Shown: positions 25,257-34,395, numbered from the stretch's first letter. The stretch is 64,000 nt of DNA from UBA11358 sp049517655 (GCA_049517655.1 JBEKRQ010000004.1:30774-94773), one strand, 5' to 3'. Notes: generated from the letters alone by a model not told the origin. Program-made: numbers and translations.

Positions 25257-25637
25257 ATGAACCAGGCATTACAGGAAAAAATTGAGTCGGAACAGTATCG
25301 CAAGGACAAACCGGATTTTGCGGTGGGCGACAGCGTTCGTGTGCACACCAAGGTTGTCGAAGGCGACAAGGAACGCATCCAGATTTTCTCCGGCGTTGTG
25401 ATTGGGCGTCGTGGTCACGGTCTGAACGAGACCTTTACCGTGCGTCGCATCAGCTACGGCGAAGGCGTCGAGCGCGTGTTTCCGCTGCACTCGCCGCGCG
25501 TGGACAAAATCGAAGTTGAACGCGAAGGTTCCGTGCGCCGTGCCAAACTCACCTACTTGCGCAAACGCCTCGGCAAAGGCGCAACGCTGGTGAATGAAAA
25601 GCAGGAAAAAGCCGTTGCTGAAACCGCAACGAAGTAA
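25257..25637 (+). CDS. rplS: 50S ribosomal protein L19
   Basis: A protein of 126 residues with the L19 features FAVGDSVRVHTKVVEGDKER, IQIFSGVVIGRRGHGLNE, TVRRISYGEGVERVFPLHSP and RAKLTYLRKRLGK. It closes the rpsP block. The C-terminal tail after GKGA is short and Lys/Glu rich. Confidence 0.95.
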   Translation: MNQALQEKIESEQYRKDKPDFAVGDSVRVHTKVVEGDKERIQIFSGVVIGRRGHGLNETFTVRRISYGEGVERVFPLHSPRVDKIEVEREGSVRRAKLTYLRKRLGKGATLVNEKQEKAVAETATK

Positions 25638-25724
25638 TTTCCGGTCGAATTTCACAAAGGCAGTGCAAAAACCCCGCCTTTTTCCGCTTGGGATATTCGA
25701 GGCAGCACCGGCGTCACAAGCAAG

Positions 25725-25828
25725 AAAGCGGCGGATAGCCGCCGCACTCCAAAACCTGTCGGTTACTTCGACGATTTTCCCGCAACGCGCCAGCGTCTTG
25801 GACTGCGCCAGTCCTCTGGCGCTTTGGC
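25725..25828. repeat. Two-module dispersed repeat (A-B), copy 2
   Basis: Module A is aaagcggcggatagccgccg followed by cactccaaaacctg; module B is cagcgtcttggactgcgcca followed by gtcctctggcgctttgg. The order and spacing match the copy at 19826-19929. Confidence 0.75.
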
Positions 25829-25839
25829 ATCACGAATCG

Positions 25840-26373
25840 CTATCTACTAATTTCACGCAATGCCACCTTGTAAATTTCCAGCGCGCTTGCGCCGAAACAA
25901 ACCAAAATCACCTTCTCGACCGACCGGTTCCGTTCCAGAAAACTTTTCGTCTCGCGAATGGCAATCCGTGCCGCGCGTTCCATCGGAAAGCCATACGCGC
26001 CGGTGCTGATGCACGGAAACACCACGGTTTTGATTCCATGCTGTTCCACCAGCGCGAAGCAACTGCGATAACAACTCGCAAGCAATTCATCCTCGCTGTG
26101 GTTGCCGTCGCGCCAGACCGGGCCGACGGTGTGAATGACCCATTTGGCGGGGAGCTTGTAGCCGCACGTGATTTTGGCTTGGCCGGTGACGCAACCGCCG
26201 AGTGTGCGGCATTCCGCCAGCAACTCCGGTCCGGCGGCGCGATGAATGGCGCCGTCCACGCCACCACCGCCGAGCAACGTTGTGTTGGCGGCATTCACTA
26301 TCGCATCCACGCGCTGTTTCGTGATATCGCCGGCGATGACGGCAATGCGATTTGAAACCGGCCCGCTGGTCAT
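25840..26373 (-). CDS. Macrodomain protein (O-acetyl-ADP-ribose deacetylase type)
   Basis: A protein of 177 residues made of one macrodomain: VIAGDITKQRVDAIVNAANTTLLGGGGVDGAIH (split as the two ADP-ribose loops), then WVIHTVGPVW and VVFPCISTGAYGFP. The conserved Asn-Ala-Ala-Asn and the Gly-rich loop mark the MacroD/YmdB class that removes ADP-ribose or deacetylates OAADPR. No toxin partner is beside it. Confidence 0.92.
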   Translation of the reverse strand: MTSGPVSNRIAVIAGDITKQRVDAIVNAANTTLLGGGGVDGAIHRAAGPELLAECRTLGGCVTGQAKITCGYKLPAKWVIHTVGPVWRDGNHSEDELLASCYRSCFALVEQHGIKTVVFPCISTGAYGFPMERAARIAIRETKSFLERNRSVEKVILVCFGASALEIYKVALREISR

Positions 26374-26417
26374 AGGAAATTCTGAAGCGCAATCCGCCAG
26401 TCAAAATTGGATTCGGT

Positions 26418-27674
26418 TTATATACGCAAGGCTGTAACGACTTCAACTGGTCTGACCGTTTTTTCCTCACGTGTTTTCAGCTTGCGGACTTTCACGTTTG
26501 AATCATTTTCGAGTTTTGCCGTGAAAGTGGCCTTCAATTCCTGCGCGCGTTTGAATTGTTTATCCGGCTTGGCGGGCGTGAGCGGATATTCCACGGCAAA
26601 TCCAGCGGTGCGTAAATCTTGAGCGAGTTTCAAGGATTGTGGTCGGGATTTTTCGTCTTCGATCAAAACAAAAACATCCACGTTCGCATCAAATTTCGGC
26701 AGCAGGCCTCGCGCTTTGAGCAATTCCAGCAGCACCACGTCGCCCATGCCGAAGCCGAGCGCAGGCAAATCCACTTTACCGCCGCTGATGACTTTGACGA
26801 GATTGTCGTAGCGTCCGCCGCCCGCAACGGCGCGGAATTCGCCTTTTACGTCAAAGGCTTCAAAAACGACGCCGGTGTAATAATCCAGCCCGCGAACGAT
26901 ATGATAATCCACCTTCACGAAGTCGCACAACCCGCGTGCGGTGAGATTTTGTAAAATGCTTTCCAGTTCAGCCGTCGGTTTGCCTGATTTGATGAATTGG
27001 TTCACGTCGGCGAGTGAGAAACCAAAAGCCTTGAGTTTCTTTTCGTTTTCCTCCAGCGACGTCCGTTCCAATTTGTCGATAGTTTGGAAGAATTCATATT
27101 CACTGAATGCCGGGGACGGCGACACGCCGTCCCTCCCACGTTTGTAAAATTCCTGCCAGGCGTTGCGGCTGCTCAAACGAATGACGAAATCCTGTTCGGT
27201 CAGGCCAAATGCGCGCAGCGTGTCGATGAGCAGCGCAATCAATTCCGCGTCCGCCGCCGGATTGGTTTCGCCGATAATGTCGGCGTTGAACTGGAAGTGT
27301 TCGCGCTGCCGGCCTTTTTGCTGGCGTTCGTAGCGGAAGAGTTGCGGGATGGCGAACCACTTGATGGGTTTTTTGTAACTGCGTTCGTGCGCGGCGGCCA
27401 TGCGGGCGAGCGTGGGTGTAATTTCAGGCCGGAGCGCCACAGCGCGTTCGCCTTTGTCGGTGAAGTTATAGAGTTGCCCGACGATTTCGTCGCCGCTTTT
27501 GGCGGTGAACAGTTCGAGCGGTTCGAGGGGCGGGCCGTCATATTCGCGGAAGCCGTAGCGGCGGGCGGTTTCACGCCATTTGCCGAAAATAAACTGGCGT
27601 GCGTCGGCGCTCCAGGCATCGGGATGCGGCAATGGCTCGGGATAGAAGTCGCGGAAACCTGGCAAACGTTCCAT
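26418..27674 (-). CDS. hisS: Histidyl-tRNA synthetase
   Basis: A protein of 418 residues, class II synthetase. Motif 2 region ALRPEITPTLARMAAAHER, the histidine-A motif LVRGLDYYTGVVFEAF, motif 3 PALGFGMGDVVLLELL, and the anticodon-binding domain to the end. At about residue 185 (FYKRGRDGVSPSPAFSEYE) a stretch rich in Gly, Ser and Pro is encoded by a perfect GGGACGGCG palindrome (27112-27133), which looks like an in-frame repeat insertion. It is followed upstream by HU on the same strand. Confidence 0.93.
   Translation of the reverse strand: MERLPGFRDFYPEPLPHPDAWSADARQFIFGKWRETARRYGFREYDGPPLEPLELFTAKSGDEIVGQLYNFTDKGERAVALRPEITPTLARMAAAHERSYKKPIKWFAIPQLFRYERQQKGRQREHFQFNADIIGETNPAADAELIALLIDTLRAFGLTEQDFVIRLSSRNAWQEFYKRGRDGVSPSPAFSEYEFFQTIDKLERTSLEENEKKLKAFGFSLADVNQFIKSGKPTAELESILQNLTARGLCDFVKVDYHIVRGLDYYTGVVFEAFDVKGEFRAVAGGGRYDNLVKVISGGKVDLPALGFGMGDVVLLELLKARGLLPKFDANVDVFVLIEDEKSRPQSLKLAQDLRTAGFAVEYPLTPAKPDKQFKRAQELKATFTAKLENDSNVKVRKLKTREEKTVRPVEVVTALRI
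27108..27138. repeat. Palindromic repeat inserted in frame inside hisS
   Basis: The core ggggacggcgacacgccg continues into tccct; arms agggacggcg and cgccgtccc pair around a 3-base loop. It encodes RDGVSPSPA of HisS and contains no stop in the used frame. Confidence 0.65.
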
Positions 27675-27780
27675 GCCAAAAAGGTAAGAGAAATTTTTAA
27701 TTAGGAAAGCATGAAGGAAGGAACAAAAAATTCCTGTCTTCCTGACTTCATTATTTTCCGTGTCACGCTTGCGGCGGCGT

Positions 27781-28080
27781 TCAGCCTTTGGGCGGGAGCT
27801 TGAGCACTTCCGCGCGCATTTCCTTGCCGGCCTTGAACTTCACGGTCGACCGCGCGGGAATTGGCACGTCGATTTCCGGTTTGTTCGGGTTGCGTCCCAC
27901 GCGCGCCTTGCGGACTTTGACTTCAAAGACGCCGAAGTTGCGGAGCTCCACCTTGTCGCCCTTGGCGAGCGCCTCGGCGATGTAGTCGAGGTTTTTTTGC
28001 ACCACGCTGAAGACCTGCTGCTGCCCAAGACCGGTCTCATTGCTGATGCGAATGACGAGGTCACGTTTTGTCAGAGTCAT
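27781..28080 (-). CDS. HU/IHF family DNA-binding protein
   Basis: A protein of 99 residues. The HU fold is clear: KRDLVIRISNETGLGQQQV (split at the turn), VELRNFGVFEVKVRKARVG and the DNA-binding beta arm GRNPNKPEIDVPIP, in which the usual TGE after GRNP is NKP. It binds and bends DNA as a dimer. Encoded between hisS and the protease gene. Confidence 0.9.
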   Translation of the reverse strand: MTLTKRDLVIRISNETGLGQQQVFSVVQKNLDYIAEALAKGDKVELRNFGVFEVKVRKARVGRNPNKPEIDVPIPARSTVKFKAGKEMRAEVLKLPPKG

Positions 28081-28108
28081 AATTTTTCGTCGGGTTAAGT
28101 TGATTTAA

Positions 28109-28870
28109 TCATTGAACCACACGGATTGTCCAGAAATCACTGGCTAAATTTTCATCGGTCAAATAGGCGTATGGCAGGGTGAAATAACCTTTCATACCCC
28201 ATTGGTCGCCCCATGAATTGCGGATGATGAACCACTGTTTCGCATCGTCGTAGCCGATGGCCATGACCGCGTGACCGCCAATGGCCCGTTCACCTGGATG
28301 CGGCAACGAAGCGTGGCCGGTCTGCGCCACTTGCGCGTCTTCAAAACTTTCGTAAACGGTGAAGCCAAAGACAAACGGATAACCCGAAGTGAGACAACCC
28401 TTGAGCTGGCTCAACATTTGCATCAAGCGCCGGTACGAAACGGCCTTGTATTTGAGCGCATCGGCATAGCACTTCCGCGGCGGTTTGGTTTTGAATTTTG
28501 CGATGACGTAGGGCCATTCGGTTTCCGGGCAGTCGCCCTGCCTGTTGACGCCTTTGATGCCGTCGCGGATTTGCGCGCCGCTGTCCGAATCCACTGTGTG
28601 TTCGATGACGCGCTCGTTGTAATAAATGAACAGGCGCGATGGCGTGAAGTCGGGCAGCTTTTGTTTCAGCCGGTCAAACTCGATGGCTGCTGCAATGGCA
28701 TTGGCGGTGCAACTGCCGAGTTCTCCCTGGTCATAGACCGGCGGGCAACGCGGGCTCAAATCCACCTTGGCGGGCAGCATGGCGAGCATTTCCACCGGCG
28801 CGGCGTAGAGATGGTCGCGATGATCCGGCAAATCGGGAAGCCAGCCGTAGCGGGAAATTTTGTAGTTCAC
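28109..28870 (-). CDS. C1 (papain-like) cysteine peptidase
   Basis: A protein of 253 residues without a signal peptide. The catalytic Cys lies in GELGSCTANAIAAA, preceded by the oxyanion Gln in VYDQGELGSC; the catalytic His is in RAIGGHAVMAIGYDD and the Asn in IRNSWGDQWGMKGYF. The N terminus (YGWLPDLPDHRDHLY) matches a conserved lead found in short bacterial C1 peptidases. No propeptide is evident. The target is unknown. Confidence 0.9.
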   Translation of the reverse strand: MNYKISRYGWLPDLPDHRDHLYAAPVEMLAMLPAKVDLSPRCPPVYDQGELGSCTANAIAAAIEFDRLKQKLPDFTPSRLFIYYNERVIEHTVDSDSGAQIRDGIKGVNRQGDCPETEWPYVIAKFKTKPPRKCYADALKYKAVSYRRLMQMLSQLKGCLTSGYPFVFGFTVYESFEDAQVAQTGHASLPHPGERAIGGHAVMAIGYDDAKQWFIIRNSWGDQWGMKGYFTLPYAYLTDENLASDFWTIRVVQ

Positions 28871-29015
28871 AGGCTTGTTTCTTTTGGGGATTAATCGCTG
28901 ATTCTCAACTATGGAAATTTGCCGGGCTTGTCCACCACAAAAATCCGGTTTTTTCCAGCCGCCGCATTCCGACTAAAAACTTTACAGCCTCACCCCGAGT
29001 CCGCAAAATATTGGC

Positions 29016-31043
29016 ATGTTGGGCAAGAGGGAATTGAGGATCCAGCCGACGCGGCCATCTTCGGCGACCCGGTCGCAAACGGATTTTGCGATGGGTCTGG
29101 AGACCGCAATTCTGCGGGCGCAGGAGAATTTGCTCGGCCTCCAGCGTCCGGAGGGTTACTGGATCGGCGAATTGATGGTGGATTCCACACTGGTCTCCGA
29201 CACGGTGGCATATCACCATTGGAACGGGAAGGTGGACGCCGAATGGCAGCGCAAGGCGGTCAATCGCATCTTTTCAATGCAATTGCCGGACGGCGGATGG
29301 AATATTTATTACGGCGGCCCGGTGGAAGTCAGCGCCACCATCAAGGCCTACCTCGCGCTCAAGCTCGCCGGTGTGCCCGTCACCGACCCGCGGATGTTGC
29401 AGGCGCGCGAAGTCGCGTTGCATCTCGGCGGCGTGCCGCGCATGAACACCTTTTCCAAGTTGTATCTGGCGCTGCTCGGACTTTATCCGTGGGAATATGT
29501 GCCGACGATTCCGTGCGAAGTGTTGCTGCTGGGCAAGTGGTTCCATGTGAATTTTTGGGACATGAGCAATTGGTCGCGCGCCATGCTCGTCCCGCTGGCC
29601 ATCATCAATCATTTCAAACCGACGCACCCGGTGGAAGTGGATTTGGACGAGCTTTATCCCGAGGGCTTTCACGAACGCGATCTGGCGCTCGCGCCCGACC
29701 CGGATAGATTTTCGTGGCGGAATTTTTTCCTCTGGCTCGACCGCCTGCACAAATTCGCCGAGTGGTTTGCAGAACATAAAATTCATCCGTTCCGCAGGAT
29801 GGCGCTGAAAAAATGCAAGGATTGGATGCTCGAACGCTTTGAAGGCTCGGATGGCCTCGGGGCGATTTTTCCCGCGATGCTTAACTCGCTCATCGCGCTC
29901 CAGGCGCTCGGCTATCCCGACGATCATCCGCAAGTCGTCCGCGCGGCGCATGAGTTGAAAAAACTTGAGCACGAAACCGCTGACAGCGTGCGCATCGAAC
30001 CGTGTTTTTCGCCGGTTTGGGACACGGCGATTGCCGCCATCTGCCTGCGCGAGTCCGGCATTTCGGAAAATCATCCTTCGCTCAAAAAGGCCGCCGAGTG
30101 GCTGATGGAAAGGGAAATTCATTTTTGCGGCGACTGGCATCACAAAAACCCGGCAAAAGTCGAGCCGAGCGGCTGGGTCTTCGAGTTCAACAACAAATGG
30201 AACCCCGACGTGGACGACACCGTGATGGTGCTGCTGGCGTTGTGCAAAATTCCGACGAACAATCCAGCGAAACGCGATGAATGTTTCCAGCGCGGCCTCA
30301 AATGGATGCTGACGTTTCAGTGCAGGGACGGCGGCTGGGCTTCGTTCGACAGGGACTGCACGAAGAACATTCTGGAAAAGGTCCCTTTCGCCGATCACAA
30401 CGCCATGCTCGACCCCGAATGCGCCGACATCACTACGCGCATTTTGGAATTGCTCGGTTATGAAGGCTGGAAAACCGACAACCCGCAGGTGCAGGAAGCG
30501 TTGCAATTCGTTCGTGAACATCAGGAACCCGACGGCTCGTGGTATGGCCGGTGGGGCGTGAATTACATTTACGGCACGTGGCAGGTGTTGCGCGGCCTGC
30601 AGGCGCTGAACTACAACATGAAAGAACCATGGCTCATGCGCGCGCGCGGCTGGCTCGAAAGCGTCCAGCACGGAGACGGCGGCTGGGGCGAACGCTGCAA
30701 CACTTATGATGACCCCGTTTTCAAAGGCCGCGGGCCAAGCACCGCGTCCCAAACCGCATGGGCTGTCATGGGCTTGTGTGCGTTTGACGACCCGGACAAT
30801 TCGCATTTGAAACGCGGCATCGAGTATTTGATTCGCACGCAAAATCCCGATGGCTCGTGGGCGGAGAATGAAACAACCGGCACCGGTTTTCCGCAGGTTT
30901 TTTATTTGAAATACGACATCTATCGGAACACCTGGCCGCTGCTGGCGTTCGCCACGTATCGCAAAATCCTCGCCAACAAAGTGGATGGCCGGCTGCACCC
31001 AGGCATGGAAGCAGCGCCCGATGCCGTTCGTTCGAAGAGATGA
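29016..31043 (+). CDS. shc: Squalene-hopene cyclase
   Basis: A protein of 675 residues, the usual length. The catalytic DXDD motif is present as NPDVDDTVMVLLAL, and QW repeats occur throughout (QLPDGGWNIYYGG, QCRDGGWASFDRD, QEPDGSWYGRWGV, QHGDGGWGERC, QNPDGSWAENE). It cyclises squalene to hopene at the inner membrane, giving hopanoids. No squalene-synthesis (hpn) genes are in the window, so the pathway is not clustered. A long frame on the opposite strand is only a shadow. Confidence 0.95.
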   Translation: MLGKRELRIQPTRPSSATRSQTDFAMGLETAILRAQENLLGLQRPEGYWIGELMVDSTLVSDTVAYHHWNGKVDAEWQRKAVNRIFSMQLPDGGWNIYYGGPVEVSATIKAYLALKLAGVPVTDPRMLQAREVALHLGGVPRMNTFSKLYLALLGLYPWEYVPTIPCEVLLLGKWFHVNFWDMSNWSRAMLVPLAIINHFKPTHPVEVDLDELYPEGFHERDLALAPDPDRFSWRNFFLWLDRLHKFAEWFAEHKIHPFRRMALKKCKDWMLERFEGSDGLGAIFPAMLNSLIALQALGYPDDHPQVVRAAHELKKLEHETADSVRIEPCFSPVWDTAIAAICLRESGISENHPSLKKAAEWLMEREIHFCGDWHHKNPAKVEPSGWVFEFNNKWNPDVDDTVMVLLALCKIPTNNPAKRDECFQRGLKWMLTFQCRDGGWASFDRDCTKNILEKVPFADHNAMLDPECADITTRILELLGYEGWKTDNPQVQEALQFVREHQEPDGSWYGRWGVNYIYGTWQVLRGLQALNYNMKEPWLMRARGWLESVQHGDGGWGERCNTYDDPVFKGRGPSTASQTAWAVMGLCAFDDPDNSHLKRGIEYLIRTQNPDGSWAENETTGTGFPQVFYLKYDIYRNTWPLLAFATYRKILANKVDGRLHPGMEAAPDAVRSKR

Positions 31044-31079
31044 CAAACGCGCGTTTGGCTGAAGAATTGTTAAGTTGCC

Positions 31080-31499
31080 ATGAATAGTTCCCCGAACAAC
31101 CAAGTCACTGGCGACACTAAATCTCCGCGTCGAAGCGACAAGATCGCTACATATATTGCTAGGGGGATTAGTTGTTGTATTGGCATTACGCTGCTCATTA
31201 CTTTTGTCGTAGTCCTGATTAAGGGGATGCCACCAAACTTCGAGAACTTGATGATGTTTGGCGCGATAATTGGCCTCTGTCTCGGTTATGGGCTGGGAGG
31301 AGACATTTGGGGAGCGCGGCTTTTTGGTTTATTTGCCCACTTAAATACTTGGCGGCGCTTTGGGCAGGATGGAAAGCCCTCGTCCCCTTTCATCCGCTTC
31401 ATGTCAAAAACATTACTTTTTATCTTCGTTGGAGTTTTGGTCCTTATACTCGCACTTATCGTTAGAGCGGTGGTGTATAGCCGGTATGCGGCACCATGA
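31080..31499 (+). CDS. Unrecognised small membrane protein
   Basis: A protein of 139 residues with at least three hydrophobic segments (about 29-49, ISCCIGITLLITFVVVLI; about 55-75, LMMFGAIIGLCLGYGLGG; about 112-134, LLFIFVGVLVLILALIV). No family recognised. Codon use is more AT-rich than shc. It starts 36 nt after shc and might be co-transcribed. Confidence 0.55.
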   Translation: MNSSPNNQVTGDTKSPRRSDKIATYIARGISCCIGITLLITFVVVLIKGMPPNFENLMMFGAIIGLCLGYGLGGDIWGARLFGLFAHLNTWRRFGQDGKPSSPFIRFMSKTLLFIFVGVLVLILALIVRAVVYSRYAAP

Positions 31500-31626
31500 A
31501 GTTGTAGCGCTAAAGGCGTATCACGTTTTTTACGCGGTTTGCGGGCATTTGAATATCCTTTCGTCATTCGGGTTTAATGGGCTGGGAAATTCCGTTCTAC
31601 TTGCCAATAAACGTTACGAATTACCG

Positions 31627-31720
31627 CCAGGTTTTGGACTGCGCCAGCCCTCTGGCGCTTTGGGCAACACCGATGGTGGCAAAAGCGGTGGAGGGCCACC
31701 GCACTCCAAGACACTGGCGC
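31627..31720. repeat. Two-module dispersed repeat (B-A), copy 3
   Basis: Module B (caggttttggactgcgccag, then ccctctggcgctttgg) comes first here and module A (aaagcggtggagggccaccg, then cactccaagacactgg) second, the reverse order of the copies at 19826 and 25725. Module order is thus not fixed. Confidence 0.7.
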
Positions 31721-31785
31721 GGGCTCGCTGCGGCTCACTGAAAATCCTTTCGTCATTCGGGTTTTGGAATTAGGATTTTCACCGG

Positions 31786-32571
31786 ATGCTTGAGCAAACC
31801 GTCCAAATCGTTTCCAACGAGCGCGATACCGACTCTTATTTTCGCCTCGTGGTGCGCGCGCCGCAAATCACCCCGCTCATCCAGCCGGGACAATTCGCCC
31901 ATATCCGTGTCCCGACAATGAAGGACGCCTTGCTGCGACGGCCATTCAGCATTTTCCAAGTCAGGGACGATACCTTTTCCATCCTCTACAAAACCGTCGG
32001 CAAAGGAACAGATGCGCTCGCCCGGCTGGGTGCCGGCGAGGAATTGAGCGTGATTGCACCCCTCGGACACGGATTTACCATCCCAAAGCCCGGCGGCGAA
32101 ACGCCGTTGCTGGTCGCGGGCGGTTATGGCATGGCGGCGTTGTATCTGCTGGCGCAACGTTCGCCGCAAAAGGGCATCGCGTTCGTTGGCGGTCGGCGGC
32201 GCATGGACATTTTGTGCGAAAAGGAAGTTCGCGCGCTCGACTGGGACGTTCGCGTAACCACCGAGGACGGCAGCCACGGCGAAAAAGGGCTTGTGACCCA
32301 GCCGCTCGTAGCCGAACTGCGGCGGAACGCAGCCCACCGGAAGGTGTTCGCGTGCGGCCCGACGCCGATGCTCGAGGCCGTCGGCAAGATTGCCGAAGAA
32401 TTCAATGTGCCGGCGGAACTTTCGATGGATGAACACATGTGTTGCGGTGTGGGCGTCTGCCTGACGTGCGTGATTCCGGTGAAGACCGGCGATGGTTGGG
32501 AATACCAGCGCACCTGCACCGAGGGCCCCGTTTTTGATTCGCAAAGAATTGTGTGGGAGGAAATGAAATGA
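31786..32571 (+). CDS. pyrK: Dihydroorotate dehydrogenase electron-transfer subunit
   Basis: A protein of 261 residues. FAD-binding (LLRRPFSIFQ), NAD-binding (LLVAGGYGMAALYLLAQR) and the [2Fe-2S] cysteines at the C terminus (MDEHMCCGVGVCLTC and RTCTEGPVF) identify PyrK. With PyrD-B it passes electrons from dihydroorotate to NAD+. Its stop overlaps the pyrD start (ATGA), so the two are translated together. Confidence 0.93.
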   Translation: MLEQTVQIVSNERDTDSYFRLVVRAPQITPLIQPGQFAHIRVPTMKDALLRRPFSIFQVRDDTFSILYKTVGKGTDALARLGAGEELSVIAPLGHGFTIPKPGGETPLLVAGGYGMAALYLLAQRSPQKGIAFVGGRRRMDILCEKEVRALDWDVRVTTEDGSHGEKGLVTQPLVAELRRNAAHRKVFACGPTPMLEAVGKIAEEFNVPAELSMDEHMCCGVGVCLTCVIPVKTGDGWEYQRTCTEGPVFDSQRIVWEEMK

Positions 32572-33482
32572 ATTTGTCCGTCCAAATTGGCAAACTGAAG
32601 TTGCAAAACCCCGTGATGGTGGCTTCGGGCACGTTCGGCTACGGCGTCGAATACGCGCGGCTCATTGACCTGAATCAACTTGGTGCGGTGGTCGTGAAAG
32701 GCATACGGCTTGAGCCGGTCCGTGGCAACCCGACGCCGCGCACGGTCGAGGTCGCCAGCGGCCTCATCAACGCCATCGGTCTGCAAGGACCCGGTGTGGA
32801 TGGATTCATCAAAAAATACTGGCCGTTCCTCAAAGGATTGAAGGTGCCGACCATTATCAACATCTGGGGCACAACGATTGAGGAATACGCCGAAGTGGCG
32901 CGGCGCTTCGACGCGCTGGGAGGGGTCGGCGCGCTGGAACTCAATGTCTCCTGTCCGAACATCAAAAAGGGCGGGGCGCAGTTTGGAACCGATGTGAAAC
33001 TGCTTGCAAAAGTCGTGGCCGCGTGCCGCAAGGCGACAACGCTGCCGTTGATTACGAAGATGAGTCCGAACGTGATGAGCATTGCGCCTTACGCCAAGGC
33101 GGCGGCGGACGCGGGCAGCGACGCGCTGGCGATCATGAACAGTTACCCGGCCATGGCGATTGATATTGAGACGCGCAAGCCGAAGCTGGCCAATGTCACC
33201 GGCGGCCTGACCGGACCGTGCATCAAACCCATCGCCATCAAGCTGGTTTGGGAAGCGGCCAATGCCGTGAAAATTCCCATCATCGGCATGGGCGGCATCC
33301 AGAACGCGGCGGACGCGATTGAGTTCATGATGGCCGGTGCGACGGCGGTGGCGGTGGGCACGGCGAATTTCTACGAACCGCAGACGGTGTTGCAGGTGAT
33401 TACCGGCATTCGCGAGTTCATGCAACGCCAAGACATCAAGGACGTGCGGGAAATCACCGGCAGCGTCCGGACTGCGGAATAA
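32568..33482 (+). CDS. pyrD: Dihydroorotate dehydrogenase, class 1B catalytic subunit
   Basis: A protein of 304 residues; the start at 32568 overlaps the pyrK stop by the ATGA junction. FMN-site motifs: NPVMVASGTFGYG, VVVKGIRLEPVRGNPTPR, ELNVSCPNIKKGG with the catalytic Cys, and IPIIGMGGIQNAADAIEFMMAGA. Class 1B is consistent with the adjacent pyrK. Pyrimidine synthesis, fourth step. Confidence 0.95.
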   Translation: MNLSVQIGKLKLQNPVMVASGTFGYGVEYARLIDLNQLGAVVVKGIRLEPVRGNPTPRTVEVASGLINAIGLQGPGVDGFIKKYWPFLKGLKVPTIINIWGTTIEEYAEVARRFDALGGVGALELNVSCPNIKKGGAQFGTDVKLLAKVVAACRKATTLPLITKMSPNVMSIAPYAKAAADAGSDALAIMNSYPAMAIDIETRKPKLANVTGGLTGPCIKPIAIKLVWEAANAVKIPIIGMGGIQNAADAIEFMMAGATAVAVGTANFYEPQTVLQVITGIREFMQRQDIKDVREITGSVRTAE

Positions 33483-33537
33483 TTTTAATGGCAATTCTGT
33501 TTTTGCACTTCGTACCGGCAGCGGTATGCTTTCGACC

Positions 33538-34395
33538 ATGCTTTGGGCATTTGCCAAATATCACGCGCTGGGGAATGACTACATCGTCATTGATCCGAAG
33601 AACCTGCCGTCGCCGCTGACGGCAGAACGGATTAAAACGATTTGCAACCGCAATTTCGGCATTGGCTCGGATGGCATTTTGCTCGGGCCACTACCGTCCA
33701 AAAAGGCGAAATTCGCGCTCCGCATTTTCAACCCCGACGGCAGCGAGGCTGAAAAAAGCGGCAATGGCCTGCGGATTTTTTCACGTTACTTGTGGGACCG
33801 GAAACGGGTCGGCAAGGATGAATTCGCCATTGAAACCCGTGGCGGTCTTGTGAAGGCGACGGTCATGGAACGCGGCAAAACCGTGCGCGTCGAAATGGGC
33901 AGGGTCAGTTTCTGGAGCGATGAAATTCCCGTGACCGGCCCGCGCCGCGAAGTCATCAACGAACCGATTCACCTGCGCGGACAGCGATTCAACTTTTGCG
34001 CGGCGACGGTGGGCAATCCGCATTGCGTCCTGCCGCTGCCGAAGATCAGCGCGGAACTGGCGAAGAAATACGGGCCGCTGCTGGAAACGCACCTGCGCTT
34101 TCCGAACCGCATCAATGTGCAGTTCATGAAAGTGCTCGACCGGCGGAACATTCAAATTGAGATATGGGAACGCGGCGCGGGTTACACGCTGGCCAGCGGC
34201 AGTAGCAGCAGCGCGGCGGCGGCGGTGGCGAACAGACTTGGACTGTGCGACCGCGACATTTCCGTGCACATGCCCGGCGGCAAAATTCAAATCGAAATTG
34301 GCGACGATTATTCGATTCGGATGACCGGTGCGGTGACAAAAGTTGCGGAAGGAATCATGGACAGGGAAATGTTCAGCGCGTCCATTCCAGCCTGA
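33538..34395 (+). CDS. DapF-like protein lacking both catalytic cysteines
   Basis: A protein of 285 residues. The overall sequence follows diaminopimelate epimerase (FAKYHALGNDYIVID, GIGSDGILL, IFNPDGSEAEKSGNGLR, VGNPHCVLP, ERGAGYTLASGSSSS, MTGAVTKVAEG). The two Cys that swap the proton are both changed: the first (NGLRC) is Ile (NGLRIF) and the second (ACGTG) is Ser (LASGSS). It follows pyrD by 55 nt. It may be a non-epimerase relative, or use other residues. If it is the only copy, lysine and peptidoglycan synthesis would depend on it. Confidence 0.75.
   Translation: MLWAFAKYHALGNDYIVIDPKNLPSPLTAERIKTICNRNFGIGSDGILLGPLPSKKAKFALRIFNPDGSEAEKSGNGLRIFSRYLWDRKRVGKDEFAIETRGGLVKATVMERGKTVRVEMGRVSFWSDEIPVTGPRREVINEPIHLRGQRFNFCAATVGNPHCVLPLPKISAELAKKYGPLLETHLRFPNRINVQFMKVLDRRNIQIEIWERGAGYTLASGSSSSAAAAVANRLGLCDRDISVHMPGGKIQIEIGDDYSIRMTGAVTKVAEGIMDREMFSASIPA

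Noticed and set aside
29274..31103. A 609-codon open frame on the minus strand opposite shc
   Set aside because: It has no motifs, is rich in Arg/His/Ala and follows the codon pattern of shc; it is a shadow of a GC-rich gene.
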